Shown in pieces: positions 5,571-9,184 of a DNA stretch of 9,184 nucleotides. Numbering within the stretch: position 1 is the stretch's first letter; each line of letters starts with the position of its first letter. The notes under the pieces are model-generated. The model was not told where the DNA came from and made no database searches. It was given only the letters and a program-made list of their open reading frames with translations. Made by a program: the position numbers and the translations under genes. This stretch comes from Actinomycetes bacterium (GTDB lineage: Bacteria; Actinomycetota; Humimicrobiia; Humimicrobiales; Humimicrobiaceae), in contig JAUVXY010000057.1 in NCBI GenBank assembly GCA_030603375.1, positions 1-9,184 of the forward strand, given 5' to 3'.

Positions 5571-6701
5571 ATGATTTTAAAAGAACTTACCGTAAATCTT
5601 GATGAGATTTTTAAAAAAAATCTTGCTCTTGGGTGGGATAAAATAGGGCTGCAGGTTGGAAATTTAGACAGAAACATTAAAAAAATACTTATTGTCCTGG
5701 ATATAAATAACAGCGTTGTAAAAGAAGCAATTGATTTGAGTGCTGATTTAATTTTATCGCATCACCCATTGATATTTGATCCTGTTGATGCAGTTGTAAG
5801 CGCAGATAGTGTCCAGAAAAAGATACTGAACCTTGTTGAAAATAAAATAGCTGCCTATGCCGCTCATACTAATTACGATATTATGCCCGGCGGATTAAAT
5901 GATTTTGTCGTAAAAATATTGGATCTGGCACCTTCAGGCATAATAGAGCCTCAGTATGAACAGTGGTATAAGTTTGTTGTTTTTGTTCCCAAAGAATCAG
6001 AAAAAAAAGTAAGAGATGTCATCTGTCAGCATAGCGGCGGACAATGGAAGAATTATTCATGCTGCACATTTAACATAGACGGCAGGGGCACGTTTCTGCC
6101 TCTAAAAGGCGCAAAACCTTATATAGGAAAACCTGGTAAGATAAATTATGTGGATGAGGTTAAAATAGAGTGCATAGTTAGCGAAAACGCCCTGGAAGAA
6201 GTTGTCAGTTCTGCTATAGCAGCGCATCCTTATGAGGAAGTTGCATATGATATTTATAAAATAGAAAACAAATTTTCAGATGCAGGAGTAGGCAGATATG
6301 GGGAACTTAAAGAGGATAAATGTTTTACTGAGTTTCTTGAAATTATAAAAAATAAAATGAATATTAAAAATTTTAGATGGCTTTCTGACGGCAGCATAGA
6401 TCTAGAAAAGAAGAAAATCAGCAAAGTAGCTGTTGTAAATGGAAGTGCAAACTCTCTAACAGATAAACTGGCTGCCCTTGATTGCGATTTGTTAATTTTA
6501 GGAGAAATCAGCTATCATAATGCGCTAAGCATTATAGAAAGCGGAAAAATACTGGTAGAGATAGGGCATGGGTGCAGCGAGAAATGGGCCGTATGCGATA
6601 TGGGCGATAAGTTAAAAGAATTTTTCCAGCTGCAAAAAATAAAAATAGAAATCATAAAGAGTAAATTAAGCCACATAGCCTGGAGGTATTATATTGAATA
6701 G
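5571..6701 (+). CDS. Nif3-like dinuclear metal-centre protein (YqfO family)
   Basis: A 376-residue three-part protein. The N-terminal half has the metal ligands H64-H65 (LSHHPLIF) and H99/D103 (HTNYDIMPGG). Residues about 135-245 form the inserted YqfO/CutA-like domain (YKFVVFVPKESEKKVRDVI ... AIAAHPYEEVAYDIY). The C-terminal half resumes the Nif3 fold with SYHNAL and EIGHGCSE, supplying H333 and E337. All expected ligands are present, so two metal ions should bind. The family is widespread and annotated as GTP cyclohydrolase 1 type 2, but its cellular role is unsettled. ATG 5571 is preferred to TTG 5562, although neither has a strong ribosome-binding site. It leads an operon; the next gene starts inside its last codons. 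Confidence 0.9.
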   Translation: MILKELTVNLDEIFKKNLALGWDKIGLQVGNLDRNIKKILIVLDINNSVVKEAIDLSADLILSHHPLIFDPVDAVVSADSVQKKILNLVENKIAAYAAHTNYDIMPGGLNDFVVKILDLAPSGIIEPQYEQWYKFVVFVPKESEKKVRDVICQHSGGQWKNYSCCTFNIDGRGTFLPLKGAKPYIGKPGKINYVDEVKIECIVSENALEEVVSSAIAAHPYEEVAYDIYKIENKFSDAGVGRYGELKEDKCFTEFLEIIKNKMNIKNFRWLSDGSIDLEKKKISKVAVVNGSANSLTDKLAALDCDLLILGEISYHNALSIIESGKILVEIGHGCSEKWAVCDMGDKLKEFFQLQKIKIEIIKSKLSHIAWRYYIE

Positions 6702-7455
6702 CTCAAAATTTAATGTTCTCAGTTTAGTAAAGCTGCAAATGGTAGACAGCAGGATATCTAAAAAGGCAAGTGACATTGAGAACGTGAAGAATAATGAAGA
6801 ATTGACTTTGATGAAAAAAGAGTTTGATGAGATAGATGACAAGCTAAAGCTGGTTGATAAAAGGTACAGGGAACTGGAGAATAAGCGAAAAAGAATGGAA
6901 GATTCTGTCGGAACTCATAATGAGAAGATAGAAAGGGATGAGCAAAAGTTATTTAGCGGAACTATCACAGATGCAAAAGAACTTGTAAATTTACAGGAGG
7001 AAGCCAAAACTCTTAAGAAGAGCAATGATGAAATTGAAACTCAAATGCTGGAACTTATGGTTAAGATAGATGATTTGCTTGTGGAGATAAAAAATATTCA
7101 AGGGAAAAAAGAAGAGCTTGAGTCACAGATAAGCAGTATGGAAAAAGATATAAGCAGGCAAGTAAAATTATTGGAGGAAAAAATAAAAAACTTAGAAGCC
7201 ATAAGAGATACTGTTACCCCCGGTATACCCGGGGACTATTTAGACGGGTATGAGAAAGCAAAGGCCAAGAAAAAAGGTATTGTTGTTGGTGTTTTAAGAG
7301 ATAAATTTTGCAGTGCCTGCAATATGCAGATTTCAACTGTTGAAGCGGAAAAAATAAAGGATTTGGATAAAGTATACAGATGCCCCTTATGCGGCAAGAT
7401 GCTTATTATTTACAGAGATGAAATTGAAAAAATAATATCTGAATTGGAGATTTAA
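6694..7455 (+). CDS. C4-type zinc-ribbon coiled-coil protein (COG1579-like)
   Basis: Residues about 20-170 are a long Glu/Lys-rich coiled coil (for example KEFDEIDDKLKLVDKRYREL and KKEELESQISSMEKDI), forming an antiparallel hairpin in relatives such as CT398. A short linker (GIPGDYLDGYEKAKAKKKG) leads to a zinc ribbon with C206-x2-C209 (FCSACNM) and C230-x2-C233 (YRCPLCGK). All four cysteines are intact. The family is conserved beside nif3 and RNase H genes in several phyla; it may act as an adaptor or in nucleic-acid processing, but no reaction is established. The start is TTG 6694 with GGAGG at 6682-6686, seven bases upstream, overlapping the nif3 stop by eight bases. The RNase H gene follows with no gap. 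Confidence 0.88.
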   Translation: MNSSKFNVLSLVKLQMVDSRISKKASDIENVKNNEELTLMKKEFDEIDDKLKLVDKRYRELENKRKRMEDSVGTHNEKIERDEQKLFSGTITDAKELVNLQEEAKTLKKSNDEIETQMLELMVKIDDLLVEIKNIQGKKEELESQISSMEKDISRQVKLLEEKIKNLEAIRDTVTPGIPGDYLDGYEKAKAKKKGIVVGVLRDKFCSACNMQISTVEAEKIKDLDKVYRCPLCGKMLIIYRDEIEKIISELEI

Positions 7456-7947
7456 ATGATAGAAACTAAAAATGAATATAATTACTTAAAAGTTTACTTT
7501 GATGGCGGCTCAAGAGGAAACCCAGGGCCAGCTGCAGTAGGCGCTGTAATATATGACGAGAATGATAAAAAGATTGACGAGGTAAGCTTATGTATTGGCA
7601 AGCAAACCAATAACATAGCAGAGTATACGGCTCTGGATAAGGCATTGGATGCTCTGGAAGGTTTTAGCTGCAGCAGGGTTGTGCTATTTACCGACAGCAA
7701 ACTTTTGCATCACCAGATCAAAAAAATTTGGAAAATAAAAGATAGCAATATTTTAAAAATTTATCTGAGCGTAAATAAAAAGCTCAGCAGGTACGGTCTT
7801 GTAGATTTACGCCTCATACCAAGAGAGATGAACAAAGAAGCTGACAGACTGGTAAATTTGGCGCTTGACGGGAAAGAGACTTCTTACGAAGGAGAATCTG
7901 AAATAAAATTTGGCAGCATAGAAGATCCTGACAGCATAGGTAAGTAG
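7456..7947 (+). CDS. Ribonuclease HI-like protein
   Basis: A 163-residue RNase H fold with all four catalytic carboxylates: D16 in VYFDGGSRGNPGPAAVGAVI, E56 in TNNIAEYTAL, D80 in LFTDSKLL and D130 in MNKEADRLVN. The enzyme degrades RNA in RNA-DNA hybrids using two metal ions, removing R-loops and primers. It is the short plant/bacterial RVT_3-like type without the basic HI-type handle; NKEADRLVN takes the place of the E. coli His loop. Actinobacterial relatives often carry a fused CobC-like phosphatase; this one lacks it and ends in an acidic tail (about 20 residues). ATG 7456 directly abuts the preceding stop, with GGAG at 7446-7449. rnpB begins 41 bases downstream from its own promoter. Confidence 0.9.
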   Translation: MIETKNEYNYLKVYFDGGSRGNPGPAAVGAVIYDENDKKIDEVSLCIGKQTNNIAEYTALDKALDALEGFSCSRVVLFTDSKLLHHQIKKIWKIKDSNILKIYLSVNKKLSRYGLVDLRLIPREMNKEADRLVNLALDGKETSYEGESEIKFGSIEDPDSIGK

Positions 7948-7953
7948 AAGCTG

Positions 7954-7981
7954 TTGATTTTTTATTAAATACCACTATTAT
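7954..7981 (+). promoter_or_regulatory. rnpB promoter
   Basis: TTGATT (7954-7959) and TATTAT (7976-7981) are 16 bases apart. The expected start, about seven bases after the -10 box, falls on the first base of the P1 helix at 7989. Confidence 0.6.
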
Positions 7982-7988
7982 TATATAT

Positions 7989-8386
7989 GGAGTTAGTCGA
8001 GTAGTCGCGCAGGGCATTTTGCTTTGCGAGGAAAGTCCGAGCTCCATAGGGCAGGATGCTGGGTAACGCCCAGTGGGGTTTTAGCTTTAAAGGCTAGCCT
8101 TAACGCTAGTGCAACAGAAAATATACCGCCAGAGCATAGTTTTAAGCTAAATTCTGGTAAGGGTGAAAAGGTGAGGTAAGAGCTCACCAGCAGCCTGGTG
8201 ACAGGCTGGCTTGGTAAACCGCATCCGGAGCAAGACCAAATAGGGAAGGTATAAGGTGGCCCGCCTTACTTCCGGGTAAGGTTGCTTGAGACAAATAGTA
8301 ATATTTGTCCTAGATAGATGACTACTGCTGCCTATGCTTATAAAGTAAGTGCAGGCAGTACAGAACTCGGCTTACAGACTAACTCC
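7989..8386 (+). ncRNA. rnpB: RNase P RNA, type A
   Basis: The ends pair perfectly as helix P1: GGAGTTAGTC (7989-7998) with GACTAACTCC (8377-8386), giving a 398-base RNA. Conserved core elements are GAGGAAAGTCC (8028-8038), CAAGACCAAATAGGG (from 8231), GGTGGCCCGCC, the CCGGGTAAGGTTGCTTGAG block whose GGT (about 8275-8277) binds the tRNA CCA end, and ACAGAACTCGGCTTAC near the 3' end. The ordering and the CCAAATAGGG...GGCCCG segment are those of type A, not the Bacillus type B. It is the catalytic RNA that trims tRNA 5' leaders, acting with RnpA (not in this window). Open frames running across it on the minus strand are shadows. No clear intrinsic terminator follows; 8387-8467 is AT-rich and holds nothing I recognise. 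Confidence 0.95.
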
Positions 8387-8467
8387 GCTGCTATTTCTTC
8401 TAAAAATACTTAAAAAATATATGTCAAAAGAACTAAATGTAGTATTGAAAACGCTGCATGAACTCAA

Positions 8468-8560
8468 TGTTTGTGTTAACCTAAAACTAGGCCATATTTC
8501 ATTTGAAAACTGTACCACTCCAAAATAACATACCCTATATAATCGTTAAGTTATATAGGA
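8468..8560 (+). mobile_element. Left end of an IS21-family element with istA leader
   Basis: The element starts TGTTTGTGTTAACC at 8468. Its first 21 bases are the exact reverse complement of the right end at 1172-1192, and a second, overlapping repeat covers 8482-8512. A third variant of the unit, GAAAACTGTACCACTCCAAAA, follows at about 8505-8525. A hairpin (CTATATAA at 8535-8542 with TTATATAG at 8551-8558) sits between these and istA; it may reduce read-in or hold leader structure. Staggered multiple terminal repeats fit the IS21 family. Confidence 0.75.
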
Positions 8561-8581
8561 AGGACTAAAGGAGTGATAACA

Positions 8582-8848
8582 TTGAAAGACAAACAAAAAA
8601 TACTACTGGAGGCGATACTGGAGGATAAGCCACAAAGGCAGGTTGCAAGGGAGACGAAGATTTCAAGAACCACTATCGGTAAATACTTGGAAAACTATGA
8701 AGATGTAAAATCAAAACTAATGGGCAGTGATGATATTAAACTAAAGGAAGACAGGATATGGGCAGCACTATCGGTTATGGCCCTAAATAGTAGAAAACTT
8801 TTAAGAGATATGGAGAAATCACCGGAACTGATATATAGATTCGGGTAA
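8582..8848 (+). pseudogene. istA: IS21-type transposase IstA, N-terminal remnant
   Basis: The frame encodes KDKQKILLEAILEDKPQRQV followed by ARETKISRTTIGKYLENYE, the helix-turn-helix that starts IS21 IstA proteins and binds the terminal repeats. Start is probably TTG 8582: AAAGGAG (8567-8573) lies eight bases upstream and would overlap the alternative GTG 8573. Only 88 codons remain of a protein normally about 400-500 residues, so the DDE integrase domain is missing and istB is not in the window. Sequence after residue about 65 no longer looks like IstA. The left terminal repeats lie directly upstream, so this is a genuine element end that has been truncated or disrupted on its 3' side. Confidence 0.8.
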
Positions 8849-8872
8849 ATTTAGAAAAATAAATAGAGAAAT

Positions 8873-8898
8873 AAGATTGAATCAAAAGATTCAATCTT
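8873..8898. terminator. Perfect 11-bp hairpin after istA remnant
   Basis: AAGATTGAATC (8873-8883), loop AAAA, and GATTCAATCTT (8888-8898) form a perfect stem 25 bases after the stop. Low GC and a short T run make it a weak terminator candidate. Confidence 0.35.
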
Positions 8899-8989
8899 TA
8901 AATCTGAAAAATATTATTCTCGTTACATTTAAAATAGTGAAAAAGGTGAATTATTCACCGGGAACTAATTAATTGGACGTTGATAATAT

Positions 8990-9184
8990 TTAGTTGGGTT
9001 TAAACAGATAAAGATGATGAATTGTTGTAAAGCAATTCGTTCGCCCTATTGCCTCACCTAAAAAAGTATCTGAAAGCCTATACGTTGCTTCAACTAAGAA
9101 AGTATCTGAAACCAGTACAGAGGAATAGGGATATGTAGGTAATAGTAGAGAAGACACACTACCCTGTGATGTATCCGTAAACCT
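8990..9184 (+). other. Possible group II intron domain I sequence, running off the window
   Basis: No protein-coding frame is convincing in 8849-9184. GAAAGTATCTGAAACCAGTACAG, of which GAAAGTATCTGAAACC lies near 9098-9113, closely resembles the GAAAGTGTCTGAAACC...AGTACA segment of domain I in the Ll.LtrB intron, as I recall it. Upstream, TTCGCCCTATTG (about 9040) loosely recalls the GTGCGCCC intron 5' end, and GAATTG/CAATTC (9019-9038 region) forms a hairpin. A near-copy of the motif occurs 36 bases earlier. No clean GTGYG intron start is visible, and reverse-transcriptase coding would lie beyond the window, so this is tentative. Confidence 0.35.
9055..9111 (+). repeat. Two-copy direct repeat, 36-base period
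   Basis: The 21 bases at 9055-9075 and 9091-9111 agree at 19 positions, sharing AAAGTATCTGAAA exactly. Only two copies exist. Confidence 0.6.

Noticed and set aside
7814..8187. Two overlapping minus-strand open frames across the end of the RNase H gene and into rnpB
   Set aside because: The region is a clear RNase P RNA with paired ends; the frames have no recognisable protein features.
1193..8467. Composite IS21 transposon carrying everything between the two ends
   Set aside because: The segment contains a tRNA, rnpB and core genes, both flanking elements are incomplete, and no target duplication can be seen; independent insertions are more likely.
9055..9111. Start of a CRISPR array (21-base repeat, 36-base period)
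   Set aside because: There are only two imperfect copies and no third unit; the motif fits intron-like RNA better.

Overview
This looks like chromosomal DNA from an AT-rich bacterium. The left half (1 to about 4140) is accessory DNA: a restriction-endonuclease gene, toxin-antitoxin genes, and the debris of a Fic gene and an IS21-family element. The middle (about 4230-8390) is core DNA: a tRNA, a sugar-phosphate isomerase, a Nif3-family protein, a C4 zinc-ribbon coiled-coil protein, an RNase H and the RNase P RNA. The right end (8468-9184) is mobile DNA again: an IS21 left end with a broken istA, then possible group II intron sequence. The RNase P RNA is of the ancestral type A, which argues against Bacilli and typical Clostridia. 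The order nif3 - zinc ribbon - RNase H with rnpB beside it is one I associate with Actinobacteria, but it is not exclusive to them. A low-GC actinobacterial or candidate-phylum lineage fits; the assignment is an inference.

Layout: (1) 1-924, the 3' part of an Mrr-type restriction endonuclease gene whose start lies before the window. (2) 1098-1192, the right end of an IS21-type element; it cuts a minus-strand Fic fragment (1193-1441) that has lost its catalytic His. (3) 1457-3437, an AbiE-like type IV toxin-antitoxin operon with a visible extended -10 promoter and an inverted repeat at the expected transcription start. (4) 3560-4133, a ParD-like/ParE-like type II toxin-antitoxin pair; the toxin has no ATG/GTG/TTG at its expected start and may begin at AUU. 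(5) 4231-4368, promoter and a CAU-anticodon tRNA. (6) 4374-5465 (minus), a SIS-domain phosphoglucose/phosphomannose isomerase. (7) 5521-5538, an 18-bp palindrome with a -10 box on each strand, between the divergent isomerase and nif3 genes. (8) 5571-7947, a tightly packed three-gene operon. (9) 7954-8386, promoter and rnpB. (10) 8468-9184, IS21 left end, istA remnant, hairpins and intron-like RNA motifs.

No wholly new system is evident. The best leads are the AbiE-like operon, whose antitoxin-type protein carries an apparent PD-(D/E)XK-like D...EVK signature in front of its winged helix; the possible AUU-started toxin; the multiply damaged Fic gene; and the perfect 21-bp match between two IS21 ends about 7.3 kb apart.
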